Assembly: GCA_902168205.1 (NCBI GenBank)
Contig: CABHOK010000018.1
Span: 268,478-332,477 of the forward strand
Reading direction: 5' to 3'
Length of the DNA: 64,000 bases
Source: an uncultured Chitinophaga sp.
GTDB lineage: Bacteria > Bacteroidota > Bacteroidia > Cytophagales > Cyclobacteriaceae
In this document: positions 51,364 to 60,987 of the stretch, in pieces
How the letters are laid out: each line of letters starts with the position of its first letter
Position numbering within the stretch: the first letter of the stretch is position 1
Translations under genes and position numbers: made by a program
The notes under the pieces: model-generated
The model's database searches: none
The model's input: only the letters and a program-made list of their open reading frames with translations
What the model was told of the DNA's origin: nothing

Positions 51364-54117
51364 TTAGAATTTAAAGTTGTAGGTAATGGTTGGAATAGGA
51401 CGCGCGAAGATTGACATTTTATATCCTCTGATTCTGCCATTCTCTGAAGTGAAATAAACTGAGTAAGCATTCTCGCGACCCCACAGGTTATACACTGCGA
51501 ATGTCCACGAGCTGTGTGCGAGCTTCCGTACTTTGTGATTACCTTCTATGTTAATAGATATATCGGTGCGGATATAGTCTGGGATGCGGAAGGCGTTACG
51601 ATCTGAGTAGTAAACACGCATCGATCCCCCCAGGTCATATTTGGCAATCGGTAAGGTGATGGGCCGGCCGGTGCTATATACTATATTCATCGAGAAGTTA
51701 AATCGTCTGCTGAATTTATAGTTACCGATAAAGTTTATAGCATGCGGTTTGTCATAGCTGCTCGGGTAATACTTACCACTGTTGATGGTTTCGCTGGCCG
51801 TATTGCCCAGTGTCTTTAGCATGGTGCGCGAATAGGTATAGCTAATCCACCCGTTTAATTTACCCGTTGCTTTCTTTAACATGAATTCCACGCCATACGC
51901 TTTGCCTTCTGCATTGAGTATATCGGTTTCAAGATGATGATTCAGCAGGAGGGAAGCGCCATCTTTGAAGTCAGTGGCATTTTGTATTTTCTTGTAATAG
52001 CCTTCCAGTGACACTTCGATCATATTGCCGCGCAGATTTTTATAGAAGCCAGCGGAAATCTGATCGCCAACCTGTGGACGGATATAGCTGTCGCTGAGTT
52101 TCCATATATCGGTGGGCGCAATTACGGTTGTATTGGATAGCATTTGTATATACTGTCGCATACGATTATAGCTGAACTTCAACGAAGCATTTTCAGATAA
52201 AAGATAGCGTACCGAAATACGTGGCTCCGCACCGTGATAGGTTGCTATAGGGCCTGAACCATATTGAACGGTATCTTGTATGGATGATTCCTGGCGTGGT
52301 ACACCAGGTGCATAGCGGTATACTTCGCGCGGACCATAATTCTGATAGTAGGAGTAGCGGAGGCCGGCATAAACAGAGAAGGTAGGTGTTATATCAAAGT
52401 TCTCACCTACATATACTGCACTTTCTACTCCCTGCTCGTCTTGCAACACATCCGGAACTACCATGGACTCGGAACCATACGGTTGATAATTGCCGGGTGA
52501 CAGATCGTACCGTGTAACACTTGCGCCCGCTGTAATGGTATGTTTTGCGTTCGGGAAATAATTTATATCTGCTTTTGCGTTCCATTGCTTGATGGCAAAG
52601 TCCATTTCAAAAGCATTGATGGGACTGGAGTTACTCGTTACTGCATATTCATACCGGCTATAGGTCCCTGTAAGTACACCGTATAGCTTGGAGTTGAAAA
52701 CGTGTTTCCATTTTAGCGAAGCATTGCGGTCGCTGTAGTTATAGGCTGTATCCGAATTGAGTTTGAATTTATCTTTACTCATATATCCCGACAGGTATAT
52801 ATTATTGTCATCATCTATTTTATGACTGATGCTTGCGTTCAGATCGTAAAACGAAGCATCGCTGCTTTTCAGTTCATCTGTTTTTACACGATCGAGGATC
52901 CAGTCAGAATAGGTAGAGCGTACTCCTAACAGAAATGAAGTCTTGTCTTTTATGATAGGCCCTTCAAGACTAAAGCGACCTGTAATTGGACTGATGCCTC
53001 CTGAACCTGAAATTTTTTTCAGATTTCCTTCGCGTGTATGTACATCGAGTACGGAGGAGAGTCGCCCGCCATATTCAGCATTGATGCCGCTTTTATAGAG
53101 CTCTACATTTTTGAGTACATCGGGGTTGAACGTAGAGAAGAATCCGAACAAGTGCGATGGATTATATACTGTCGCATCGTTATAAAGTATCAGGTTCTGG
53201 TTCGTAGCGCCACCGCGGACATTCAAACCAACGGTACCTTCACCAACGGTTTGCACTCCGGGTAATGTAAGTACTACTTTCATGATATCCGTTTCGCCCA
53301 ATGCCAACGGCATTTGCTTCATGGTTTTGATGTCGAGTTTTTCCATACCCATCTGCATGCCGGTTACACGCGCATCGCGATCAGATTCAACCACAACTTC
53401 TTTCAGCGGAGTTATATCTTCTTCGATCTCTATATCAAGTCTGCCGTTCGCATAAAGCATTACCTGGCGATGTGTATTCTTCATGCCGATGCTTTTCACT
53501 TTCAGTATATGTTGTCCTTTGGGAAGTGTAAGTGAATAATGACCGAATTGATCGGTAGACGCTCCGATCATCGGGTTCTCCACGTAAACAGAAGCTCCAA
53601 TTACGGGCTCCCCTGATTTTGAATCCCGAACCGTACCCGCGATAGTGGCTTTACCTTGCAGGTTATCGGTACGCGGGCCAATAGTATATAATTTCTCTTC
53701 GGCAAGTTTTTTCTTTTTCTCGCGCTGTTCAAAATCCGTATAGTCAAAAGAAGGAGCGGGCCTCGATTTGTTTTCTTCCGGGCCAAAGAACTCGAGCGGA
53801 AGCTCCGTGAGGATTTGCCTTTCGCGTGTAATGTAAATCTGGTTCTGATATATATTGTAATGCAATTCGGTTCCGGACAGAATCTTGTCCAGTACAGACG
53901 TTACCTCTTCATTGGATGCATTAAGATCAACGGTAAGGCTATCCGTCCATGAAGCATTGTATGATAAACGATAATCGGTTTGTTCTTCAATTTTGCTTAC
54001 AACCTGTTGGAAGGTTGCTGCCGAAAACTGAGCGGTGATGCGTGTTGCGCGCTGGCTATATCCGGTAGTAGCCATTACCAGGAGAAGAAAGAAGGGAAAG
54101 GGTAGTTTTTTAATCAT
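51364..54117 (-). CDS. TonB-dependent receptor with STN and carboxypeptidase-like domains
   Basis: This 917-residue protein has a signal peptide, an STN domain (about 24-97, FSAATFQQVVSKIEEQTDYRLSY), a carboxypeptidase-regulatory-like domain (about 157-230, IAGTVRDSKSGEPVIGASVYV), a plug (LALGETDIMKVVLTLPGVQ, GLNVRGGATNQNLILYND) and a beta-barrel to the end (YNFKF). It imports a ligand across the outer membrane with TonB energy. STN domains usually signal to an anti-sigma factor, but none is adjacent. The start overlaps the upstream stop by ATGA. Confidence 0.93.
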   Translation of the reverse strand: MIKKLPFPFFLLLVMATTGYSQRATRITAQFSAATFQQVVSKIEEQTDYRLSYNASWTDSLTVDLNASNEEVTSVLDKILSGTELHYNIYQNQIYITRERQILTELPLEFFGPEENKSRPAPSFDYTDFEQREKKKKLAEEKLYTIGPRTDNLQGKATIAGTVRDSKSGEPVIGASVYVENPMIGASTDQFGHYSLTLPKGQHILKVKSIGMKNTHRQVMLYANGRLDIEIEEDITPLKEVVVESDRDARVTGMQMGMEKLDIKTMKQMPLALGETDIMKVVLTLPGVQTVGEGTVGLNVRGGATNQNLILYNDATVYNPSHLFGFFSTFNPDVLKNVELYKSGINAEYGGRLSSVLDVHTREGNLKKISGSGGISPITGRFSLEGPIIKDKTSFLLGVRSTYSDWILDRVKTDELKSSDASFYDLNASISHKIDDDNNIYLSGYMSKDKFKLNSDTAYNYSDRNASLKWKHVFNSKLYGVLTGTYSRYEYAVTSNSSPINAFEMDFAIKQWNAKADINYFPNAKHTITAGASVTRYDLSPGNYQPYGSESMVVPDVLQDEQGVESAVYVGENFDITPTFSVYAGLRYSYYQNYGPREVYRYAPGVPRQESSIQDTVQYGSGPIATYHGAEPRISVRYLLSENASLKFSYNRMRQYIQMLSNTTVIAPTDIWKLSDSYIRPQVGDQISAGFYKNLRGNMIEVSLEGYYKKIQNATDFKDGASLLLNHHLETDILNAEGKAYGVEFMLKKATGKLNGWISYTYSRTMLKTLGNTASETINSGKYYPSSYDKPHAINFIGNYKFSRRFNFSMNIVYSTGRPITLPIAKYDLGGSMRVYYSDRNAFRIPDYIRTDISINIEGNHKVRKLAHSSWTFAVYNLWGRENAYSVYFTSENGRIRGYKMSIFARPIPTITYNFKF

Positions 54118-54845
54118 GGGTTTGTTTGGCTACGGTCGTGGAATTCAGCCAGGCGGGTAATATACTCCCGGCGGTTTTTTCGGTATGGCAGTTTCTTGCC
54201 CTGCCTCACATATTGAACAGCTTCACGTTTCTGGTTTCCGAATAATTTTAGCAGGGCACCTTTACTTTTTATAGCATGGCACTGATTGTTCAGGCAGATA
54301 TAGTAGCGTGTCTTCTCATCAAACTCGTGAACGATCTCCTGGGCAGTAAGTGTTTCCTGCAGAATCTTGATATGACGTGCGTATGCACTAGTCTTACCGT
54401 TGTAAAGTACTTCATAGTATCCGGGCGATAAGCTCGTATCAGGCCGATTGATAAACACACGCTGATCTGGCAATGTAAACGAGCGAACCTTGTCTTTGGT
54501 AAGTTTCATTACACTGCTGCTGTAGTACGTTTCGGTAATCAGTTGATCGGAAGAGAGGTCGTACAACAACGGTACATTTTCGTACAGGTAGCCATCATAA
54601 TATACGGAACCGAACACCCAGTCATCTGTTCCGAAGTAGGGATGTTCTTCTTTCAGTGAGAGGTATAATGCGTAGTCACTTCCATTATACAATTGCGCCT
54701 GGCCTTGAATGGCATTGTTGTAATTCTTAACAGCGCTGTTGACGGCAGCGGTAATAAAAGTTGTGTCATTTTTAAATGACTGCGCGAAGGCTGTCTGAGC
54801 AAGAAGCCAAAACAGAACAAACGGCAGGAAAGGGGAACGTTTCAT
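54114..54845 (-). CDS. Hypothetical exported protein, first gene of the TonB receptor operon
   Basis: The start at 54845 (MKRSPFLPFVLFWLLAQTAFAQ) gives a clean signal peptide. About 243 residues. I do not recognise a family; visible parts are QGQAQLYNGSDYALYLSLKEEHPYF, RVFINRPDTSLSPGYYEVLYNGK and a basic C-terminus. It overlaps the receptor gene by 4 nt (ATGA), so the two are translationally coupled. It may assist the receptor at the periplasmic side. Confidence 0.75.
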   Translation of the reverse strand: MKRSPFLPFVLFWLLAQTAFAQSFKNDTTFITAAVNSAVKNYNNAIQGQAQLYNGSDYALYLSLKEEHPYFGTDDWVFGSVYYDGYLYENVPLLYDLSSDQLITETYYSSSVMKLTKDKVRSFTLPDQRVFINRPDTSLSPGYYEVLYNGKTSAYARHIKILQETLTAQEIVHEFDEKTRYYICLNNQCHAIKSKGALLKLFGNQKREAVQYVRQGKKLPYRKNRREYITRLAEFHDRSQTNP

Positions 54846-55141
54846 GTCAGCGGTTTGGGTAACCACTAAAATATAGCTTTGAACAGTAAACACGCATACC
54901 GCTGAGATAAAAAATACAAATCATCCCCATCGTAGAGACTATTTTAATTAAAGTACCAGCGATGTTGTTCGTCTATAGGTCGATATTTTGATAAGACATA
55001 TCTATAAAACCTGCGACAATGTCTATGATGATGGAGATTGCCACGCTGCAGGAATCGGAATACAACGCTACCCCTAGGCAGCGGCAGGATGGCGGCCAGC
55101 GGCATTGCTGATCGCCATTTTATGCTAATGCTACTTTCGGA

Positions 55142-56254
55142 TCATCCGACCTCAAATCGACTGAACGATCGCCAGTACTTGTCTTTGAAAATGCCGAAGC
55201 TTATTTCAAATGAGTCTGCGAATGTATGTTGGATTTCATCAAAGACTCTGGATGGTTTTCTGAAGTCTTTGCATGCAAAGAATATAGCACGTATGTTGTT
55301 TGATGTTTCACGGCCAACATTGAGGTAGCCTTCAAAATCCTGGAGTTGTCCGGTTATATTATTTTCAATATCGTCCAACAGATGGAGTGTTTCTTCATCA
55401 GGCAGTCCACTGTCCTCAACACCATTATAGTTTATTTCAATAATGGCGGTCCAGGGATGAGAAGCTTTGCTGTCCCACGCGAGTAGATCGGTATTAATAA
55501 CAGCGATCACTGGTTTGCCCTCTTCTGTTTCAGCTGTAAAACCAGAGTAATTATCATTCTCGGTGTTATGGCGTAACCCTTCGTACTTCTCTATAAACTC
55601 TTTTTCGCGCCAGATCAGGAAATCTCTGAGCTTCAGTATAGGAACCAGTTCTTTTTCTGCTTCACTTTTCCCAACAACAGTTATGTTGTCAAATGCCGTT
55701 GCAAATCTTAGTTCACCAAGGTAATGTTCTAAAAAAATAGAGGTTCCACTGGAGATGGTTGATGCAGCTTTCTCGTCAAAATCATCATGGTATACAACTG
55801 TAATATCTATTTCATCGGGATGGGCCGGATCTTCGATCGCGTAAAAAGACAAGTTGGAAGTGTTGAATGTATAGCCACTCATGTCGATCGAAACCGAATC
55901 AATATCCAACTCTTCCTCGTCTATGGGTTGTTTGAGCGCTATAATTTTCCACCCCTTTATTTCAGGTGCAGACTGAACCAGTTCTTCCACGAATACTATA
56001 TTTTCGATGACACCATCGGCAGTAAATGTTAGCCTGACTATACCATCACCAGACATTCCCGCTGTAAAATGATAACCATCACGAAGCTCGTCTAATTTCG
56101 GAGAAAGTATGTTGAAGAAATTCTCTTTAACATCGCGTTTTTCTTTAATGACTTTATAGAGATTCCTTTCGTTTTTCTGAAACCAATTCCAGAAATCATG
56201 GTAAGATTGGATGGGGTCCTCCTTTTTATGGAGGATGTTTTTGAGAAAGTTCAT
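55142..56254 (-). CDS. Hypothetical protein, DUF695-like
   Basis: The start at 56254 (MNFLKNILHKKEDPIQSYHDFW) is chosen over a longer frame whose first 36 residues overlap the promoter region. About 370 residues, acidic, no signal. The sequence DFWNWFQKNERNLYKVIKEKRD and the C-terminal WTAIIEINYNGVEDSGLPDEETLHLLDDIENNI resemble DUF695-containing proteins of Bacteroidota; confidence in the family is moderate. Function is unknown. Confidence 0.7.
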   Translation of the reverse strand: MNFLKNILHKKEDPIQSYHDFWNWFQKNERNLYKVIKEKRDVKENFFNILSPKLDELRDGYHFTAGMSGDGIVRLTFTADGVIENIVFVEELVQSAPEIKGWKIIALKQPIDEEELDIDSVSIDMSGYTFNTSNLSFYAIEDPAHPDEIDITVVYHDDFDEKAASTISSGTSIFLEHYLGELRFATAFDNITVVGKSEAEKELVPILKLRDFLIWREKEFIEKYEGLRHNTENDNYSGFTAETEEGKPVIAVINTDLLAWDSKASHPWTAIIEINYNGVEDSGLPDEETLHLLDDIENNITGQLQDFEGYLNVGRETSNNIRAIFFACKDFRKPSRVFDEIQHTFADSFEISFGIFKDKYWRSFSRFEVG

Positions 56255-56414
56255 AGGTTGGTGTACAAGGGTTATTGAAACCATGAATATAGGAAAATGC
56301 GAAACGATAAATTTTACTCTTTCAAAATAAAATTTGATGTAGTATTCCAGTTGTAATTCCAATTTTTGTCAACGTCAATTCAGATATATTAGTCTTACTA
56401 AACCTATACTTTTT

Positions 56415-57359
56415 ATGGATATCCGAGGATCTGGCAAATGGATTATCGTAGCGGGCCTGATTGCCCTGTGCAGCATCTTCTTTACATCGATCTCGCTCTA
56501 TCATACACTAGGAATATACCTGTGTCTTATCGAATCATTCTTTTGTGCTGCTTTTCTGTATATCGGACTTCTGGGTATCGATTCACTCAGTGATATACCT
56601 TTCGTTACAGAGGCCGAATACCCGAAGCTCAACGATACAGCTACCATGGCTATACCTATAGTTGCATTTGTTGTTTTAGGATTTGCCATATCCCTTAACA
56701 CAGACAATCGGCTTGATAACCTGTTAAAGGAGAAAGGCGTAATTACCACTGCGATGATTCGCGATGGCTTTCAGGTATCGAGACGTTCACGCAGAGGTGT
56801 TTCTACTACTTCTGCCATTCAGATAACATTCCGGTTGAAGGATGGGAAACTTTTTAATGCGAGCTCGGATGTAAGTGACGAAGTGTATGAAAATCTGGTG
56901 CGCGGGCAAGGTGTAGACATCATCTACCTGCCAGCCAATCCATCCCTCTTTAAAGTAATTATTGGTAATGAAAATGCCCAGAAGTTTGGAGGTGTTCCCA
57001 ATCGTGCTATTGAATTCTCCGATCTTGAAAAAGTCCTCGCGCTGCATGTTGACAGTGTACGCGATTACCTTAGTACTATTAGTGTATACTGGACCACCAC
57101 AATCGAAAAGAGAAATTACTACTATGCCAACGAAAGTAAAAATGAATTGATAGCCCGGAAAAATGATGGAAGCCTGATATACCGCGGCCCCATGCTTATG
57201 AATATACATACCTTCCTGAGCGATGTTCCCGTACTTGAAAGGACACAAGACACAACGGCAACCGGTGAGACAGTAGGCACCACGTTGCTTACAGAAAAAT
57301 ACCGGATGAAATATAGCCTGGATCTGGATGCCGGAATGCTCACCATCGAACCTCGTTAA
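56415..57359 (+). CDS. Membrane protein, DUF3592-like
   Basis: This 314-residue protein has three hydrophobic segments in the first 100 residues (WIIVAGLIALCSIFFTSISL, LCLIESFFCAAFLYIGLL, MAIPIVAFVVLGFAISL). A beta-rich segment follows (ITTAMIRDGFQVSRRSRRG ... IQITFRLKDGKLFNASSDVSDE ... QGVDIIYLPANPS), which is the DUF3592 pattern. The C-terminal third is unique. The stop codon is followed at once by a double-hairpin repeat. Confidence 0.72.
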   Translation: MDIRGSGKWIIVAGLIALCSIFFTSISLYHTLGIYLCLIESFFCAAFLYIGLLGIDSLSDIPFVTEAEYPKLNDTATMAIPIVAFVVLGFAISLNTDNRLDNLLKEKGVITTAMIRDGFQVSRRSRRGVSTTSAIQITFRLKDGKLFNASSDVSDEVYENLVRGQGVDIIYLPANPSLFKVIIGNENAQKFGGVPNRAIEFSDLEKVLALHVDSVRDYLSTISVYWTTTIEKRNYYYANESKNELIARKNDGSLIYRGPMLMNIHTFLSDVPVLERTQDTTATGETVGTTLLTEKYRMKYSLDLDAGMLTIEPR

Positions 57360-57360
57360 C

Positions 57361-57413
57361 TGGCGCAAGTCTCCAGACTTGTGCCACCAATGTCAACAGT
57401 CTCCAGACTGTTG
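57361..57413. repeat. Double-hairpin dispersed repeat (copy 1), starts one base after a stop codon
   Basis: Hairpin A: TGGCGCAAGTCT, CC, AGACTTGTGCCA (57361-57386). Hairpin B: CAACAGTCT, CC, AGACTGTTG (57394-57413). The context TAACTGGCG places it directly after the stop of the DUF3592-like gene. A second copy is at 60541. It may act as a transcript end or stabiliser. Confidence 0.75.
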
Positions 57414-57571
57414 GGGGTTATTTCAATACTCAAGATAATCTATTCCATACTTGATCCCTGCTGTCATGAAAATTTTGCGGAGCGCTTCGAATTTATAATG
57501 AATATTTAAGTTTGTGGATTGAAAATTCATATCACTTTTTCAATGTTAGATCTCTTGGTTATAAAATGTAC

Positions 57572-58522
57572 TTACAGCTGTGTCGGTGGAAGTTTATACT
57601 CAAACACCATCTCACACTTTTTATCTTCATAACTGTGACTGATGATAGAAACAAGCCCTTCCCCATTGTAGCTATATACATCGGTATAGGTTCCTTTGTC
57701 CGGGCATTCGTTCACTACAGTTGCAGCCTGTGTTTCGTAACGCATCAGCTTGCCGGTTTGGTCGTACTCGTATTTGCTTTCAAAAGATATATTGGTGGTT
57801 TTATCGTGATAGCCTTTTTCAGTTAGCGGCTTCCAGCCCTTGGTATATTGTGTTTTGGTTGTAAGAAAGAGTTTACCATCAACGAAGGTTTGTGATTCGC
57901 CAGCGATGTCTTTATAAGTATAAATAATAATCCGTGATGAAGTTGCGGGCCCATTCTCTCCGTAGTAATACTGTGATGTTATTTTTGTGGTGCGTCCTGA
58001 GTTATCATATTCATACTTTGTGAAGTCGCTCATGATGTCGGGCATTACCTGACCTTTTGCGTTTCGTTTTTTTGTTTTTATGAGTTTGTCCTTCAGGTTA
58101 TAGAAGTAGTCCGTAATTTCCGGTGATGAAGGTTCTGTTAATTTTTGTTCTGTGCTGTCCAGATAGCTAAAGGTCAACCGGAATACTTTACCGGAACCAT
58201 TTCGGTCGAACTCATACATCGAATGCGGTTGTCCGTTGGGAGTATAGTGTATTCTTGCAATCACTTGTCCTTTTTGGTCGAACCTGAATTTCATTTCTTT
58301 ATGGCGTGTGCCTGACTGCTGTGCTGAATCCGACAGGCTCGTATATACGGTAACTTCCGTTATGCCTTTCTTCTTTACAGCGAGGCGCGGAAAAATAGTT
58401 TCATACTCATCTCTGATTTTTAGCGATGAATAGGAGCAGCATTCGGATGTGTTTTGTGCCTGAGTCGATTGAATTAAAAAAAGTAATACGATCAGTGAGA
58501 GCGGTGGTCGACTTGAGTTCAT
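57572..58522 (-). CDS. Hypothetical exported protein with YD-like repeats
   Basis: This 316-residue protein has a signal peptide (LSLIVLLFLIQSTQAQ). The body repeats YEYDNSGRTTKITSQYY, KYEYDQTGKLMRYETQ and RFDQKGQVIARIHY, like short YD/RHS-type or MORN-like beta repeats. It is probably periplasmic or on the surface. No adjacent partner. I cannot name a family. Confidence 0.68.
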   Translation of the reverse strand: MNSSRPPLSLIVLLFLIQSTQAQNTSECCSYSSLKIRDEYETIFPRLAVKKKGITEVTVYTSLSDSAQQSGTRHKEMKFRFDQKGQVIARIHYTPNGQPHSMYEFDRNGSGKVFRLTFSYLDSTEQKLTEPSSPEITDYFYNLKDKLIKTKKRNAKGQVMPDIMSDFTKYEYDNSGRTTKITSQYYYGENGPATSSRIIIYTYKDIAGESQTFVDGKLFLTTKTQYTKGWKPLTEKGYHDKTTNISFESKYEYDQTGKLMRYETQAATVVNECPDKGTYTDVYSYNGEGLVSIISHSYEDKKCEMVFEYKLPPTQL

Positions 58523-58567
58523 GAATAGCTAAAAGAATATTATAGGGTTGAAGTTGTTTGATAACGG

Positions 58568-59302
58568 TTAAATCTTTAAAAGTTTGGGTTTTACGTTATT
58601 GCAAAAGTGTTTAAAGGATGCCACGTTTCCAAGATGTTGGGTTCTGCCAAAGCCACAATTTTCAAATATAGTTCTCAGATAATCTATAAAGGAGGTCTGA
58701 TGTACTTCATTCAGGAGATAGCTATCAATGCTGCGATAAGGTGTTATTTCGATCCCATAAGCAGGCCCGCCACTGATGTTGTCTTTGTGCAGATAGTCTG
58801 CGCTAAGCTTAAGGTAAGGCTTATCATCGCTGTCGTTCAAATCTTCAAGCCAGTACTCATCGGTCACCTGTTCTATCACATCATCCAGAGGTGCAATTTG
58901 AACTGGATCTGAGCCTTCCCATAGGATATTTTCATCCGTTGTATAGTCCCACGCAAAATTGCATGAACCCACCTTTCTATAGAATAGCTGGAGCGAAAGA
59001 GGTACAAAGCCTATAGGTTCAACGGCTTTCTCCAGTTGCGTAATAAGTTTCGGAGCATTAGCGACCGGTTTATTTAGAGGGATATCGAAGCTATACTGTG
59101 CTTCCTTGTTAAAGTTGTAGCCCATGCTTAGAAGCTCGTGATAAATTATTTCAAGATTATAAGCCGTACGGGTCATCGTTTCGGTTACGACACCCTCTAT
59201 ATCCATATAGTATTGTTCTGTGAAAGCTGCTTGACCTAAGCTTGTGATATCGGAATATACTGTTGCGGTTTCTCCGTTTTTATAACGCTCTGTGAAATTC
59301 AT
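58568..59302 (-). CDS. Hypothetical protein
   Basis: The start at 59302 (MNFTERYKNGETATVYSDIT) fits a cytoplasmic protein; 18 upstream residues are rejected. About 244 residues. No family is recognised. Visible parts: AFTEQYYMDIEGVVTETMTRTAYNLEIIYHELLSMGY and FYRKVGSCNFAWDYTTDENILWEGSDPVQIAPL, ending in a helical segment. Acidic with no membrane helix. Confidence 0.62.
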   Translation of the reverse strand: MNFTERYKNGETATVYSDITSLGQAAFTEQYYMDIEGVVTETMTRTAYNLEIIYHELLSMGYNFNKEAQYSFDIPLNKPVANAPKLITQLEKAVEPIGFVPLSLQLFYRKVGSCNFAWDYTTDENILWEGSDPVQIAPLDDVIEQVTDEYWLEDLNDSDDKPYLKLSADYLHKDNISGGPAYGIEITPYRSIDSYLLNEVHQTSFIDYLRTIFENCGFGRTQHLGNVASFKHFCNNVKPKLLKI

Positions 59303-59660
59303 GCTTTGTAGGTGTGGTGTTAACAGGTAAATAAGGCAATTATTTTGCTGTCGCATAGAGTCGGTGGTTATAAATGCTATCCTTGAATCACTCTGTTAAG
59401 CAGCGACTCGCACGAATGGGGGAGTGACAAGATGTACTTCGAAAAAGTATTTTTTGAATGTTTCTGTTCTTTGTAACATCTGTTTACCGATCAGCAACTC
59501 CGTAAAACCACCGAGGTGCTTATTTGGGACAAGACATACACGGCTATATCTTTTTTTGAAAGATAAAGTAAATCTTACAATCATGTTGTTCATGATATTA
59601 GTATCGATGCCGGTTGAGGTTGACTTTGGATTTTTGCGGCCGGTATAAAAACCAAATAAT
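59303..59660. other. 358-nt divergent intergenic region with an unexplained minus-strand frame
   Basis: No supported gene. On the minus strand a frame from about 59590 down to 59396 reads like real protein (VPNKHLGGFTELLIGKQML and FFEVHLVTPPFVRVAA at its end), but it has no plausible start and would overlap the divergent promoter of 59661. It could be a decayed fragment. Confidence 0.35.
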
Positions 59661-60053
59661 ATGCAACCATACTTCGACACAGATTATGCAACTATAACGT
59701 ACGATACGAATAGCCATTCACTTATAGGTACCTGGAAAATGCCGGCATTACCCAATGAGTTCAGAACGTACATGGATACTTTACTTCATGCTATGGAACA
59801 TTTTAAAACTGGCAAAGTGGTAGCGGATACGACAAAGATGGGTACACTGCATCCTGAAGATCAGGAGTGGGCATCTACAGAATGGAATACAATCGCTATT
59901 AAGAACGGGTATTCACATGCTGCAATCCTGTTGCCTCAAGATGTATATTCTCAGATGGCCGTTGAAGACACTATGAATGCTGTAATGGGCACCGTAACCT
60001 TCTCGTATTTCGATAATATAGAAGGTGCTTTGAATTGGATGAAGTCCATCTGA
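59661..60053 (+). CDS. STAS/SpoIIAA-like small protein (first of a tandem pair)
   Basis: This 130-residue protein shows YFDTDYATITYDTNSHSLIGTWKM, then FRTYMDTLLHAMEHFKTGKVVADTTKMG, HPEDQEWASTEWNTIAIKNGYSHAAILLP and VTFSYFDNIEGALNWMKSI. The beta-alpha alternation and this style occur in small STAS-like proteins of Bacteroidota. Function is unknown. A paralogue follows 90 nt later. Confidence 0.7.
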   Translation: MQPYFDTDYATITYDTNSHSLIGTWKMPALPNEFRTYMDTLLHAMEHFKTGKVVADTTKMGTLHPEDQEWASTEWNTIAIKNGYSHAAILLPQDVYSQMAVEDTMNAVMGTVTFSYFDNIEGALNWMKSI

Positions 60054-60143
60054 AATTGCTGATATTTTTAATGGACTATTATACAGCATTCATCATTTCG
60101 TAAGTCACTAAAATAGAAAGCACCAGATAGACATCAATAGCGA

Positions 60144-60539
60144 ATGAAAGTATATTTCGAAAGTGATTATTTCGTTGTAAAGTATAGTACTGCCATACAT
60201 GCTGTGGTAAATAAGTGGATAACAGCTCCTACATCTGTTGAATTCAGGGAAGGCATGGAAACTTTATTGCAGGCAATGATATACTATAAAGCCGGTAAAA
60301 TTGTTTCAGACACTACCTATCTGGGTACGCTTTTGCAGGAGGATCAGGAATGGGCTGCTTCACACTGGTATAGACGGGCAGTTGAGGCTGGCTTTTCGCA
60401 CAATGCTATTATAATACCAGCTAATCTTTTCACTGAGATGTCAGTGTATGCCACGCTGGATTCTATAGAAGAAAACGTAACAACCATCCGTTACTTTGAT
60501 GCTATGGAAGATGCCATGGTGTGGATAAAACACGTTTAA
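60144..60539 (+). CDS. STAS/SpoIIAA-like small protein (second of a tandem pair)
   Basis: This 131-residue protein is clearly related to the upstream gene: shared KWxxAPTSVEFREGMETLLQAM pattern, AGKIVSDTTYLGTL, EDQEWAASHWYRRAVEAGFSH and TIRYFDAMEDAMVWIKHV. A recent tandem duplication is likely. The stop codon is followed at once by the second double-hairpin repeat. Confidence 0.7.
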   Translation: MKVYFESDYFVVKYSTAIHAVVNKWITAPTSVEFREGMETLLQAMIYYKAGKIVSDTTYLGTLLQEDQEWAASHWYRRAVEAGFSHNAIIIPANLFTEMSVYATLDSIEENVTTIRYFDAMEDAMVWIKHV

Positions 60540-60540
60540 C

Positions 60541-60600
60541 TGGCGAAAGTCTAACGACTTGTGCCACACATGAGGACAGTCTTCCGACTGTCCTATTTTT
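60541..60600. repeat. Double-hairpin dispersed repeat (copy 2) with T-run
   Basis: Hairpin A-prime: TGGCGAAAGTC ... GACTTGTGCCA (60541-60566). Hairpin B-prime: AGGACAGTC, TTCC, GACTGTCCT (60573-60594), exact, followed by a T-run. As at 57361 it begins right after a TAAC stop context. It has both terminator and repeat character. Confidence 0.75.
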
Positions 60601-60622
60601 TTTTAAATGGCTAAGTATATAG

Positions 60623-60961
60623 TTACTTCCCCATAATCTTCTTCCGATGTGAAAGGCCCCACAGATGTAACTCGTCCATAACCTTTTCTAGCGACATACC
60701 ATGGGGTGTAATAGAGTATATTACTGCAGGGGGAAATGTATCATAGACCTCACGTTTTATCAGTTTATTGATCTCCAGATTTTTCAGTTCTTTCGATAGA
60801 ATTTTATCGGTAATACCATTCACCTCTTTCGACAATTCTTTGAATCGCTTCGGTCCTGATGACAACGAAAATAATATAAGCAGTTTCTATTTTCCTTCCA
60901 GCGCTTCCAACGCATCGCGTATAGAAAGCATATTTTTCGGACATCCACCTCTCGTCAACAT
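60623..60961 (-). pseudogene. HxlR family regulator with an in-frame amber codon
   Basis: From ATG 60961 a full 112-residue HxlR-type winged helix can be read: MLTRGGCPKNMLSIRDALEA, then EGK, then a TAG at 60889-60887, then KLLILFSLSSGPKRFKELSK and HTH and wing to 60623. The family consensus at the stop is GGKWxxLIL, so TAG replaces the tryptophan codon TGG by one change. A TTG restart at 60865 would give 80 residues without helix 1 and the conserved Cys. It is divergent from doxX and next to an intact double operator. Confidence 0.88.
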
Positions 60962-60987
60962 TTTATATTACTGTTTTATTTGCCTTT

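Noticed and set aside
56336..56343. Another GATGTAGT upstream of 56415
   Set aside because: An 8-mer is expected about twice by chance in this window on both strands; it is not repeated or phased here.
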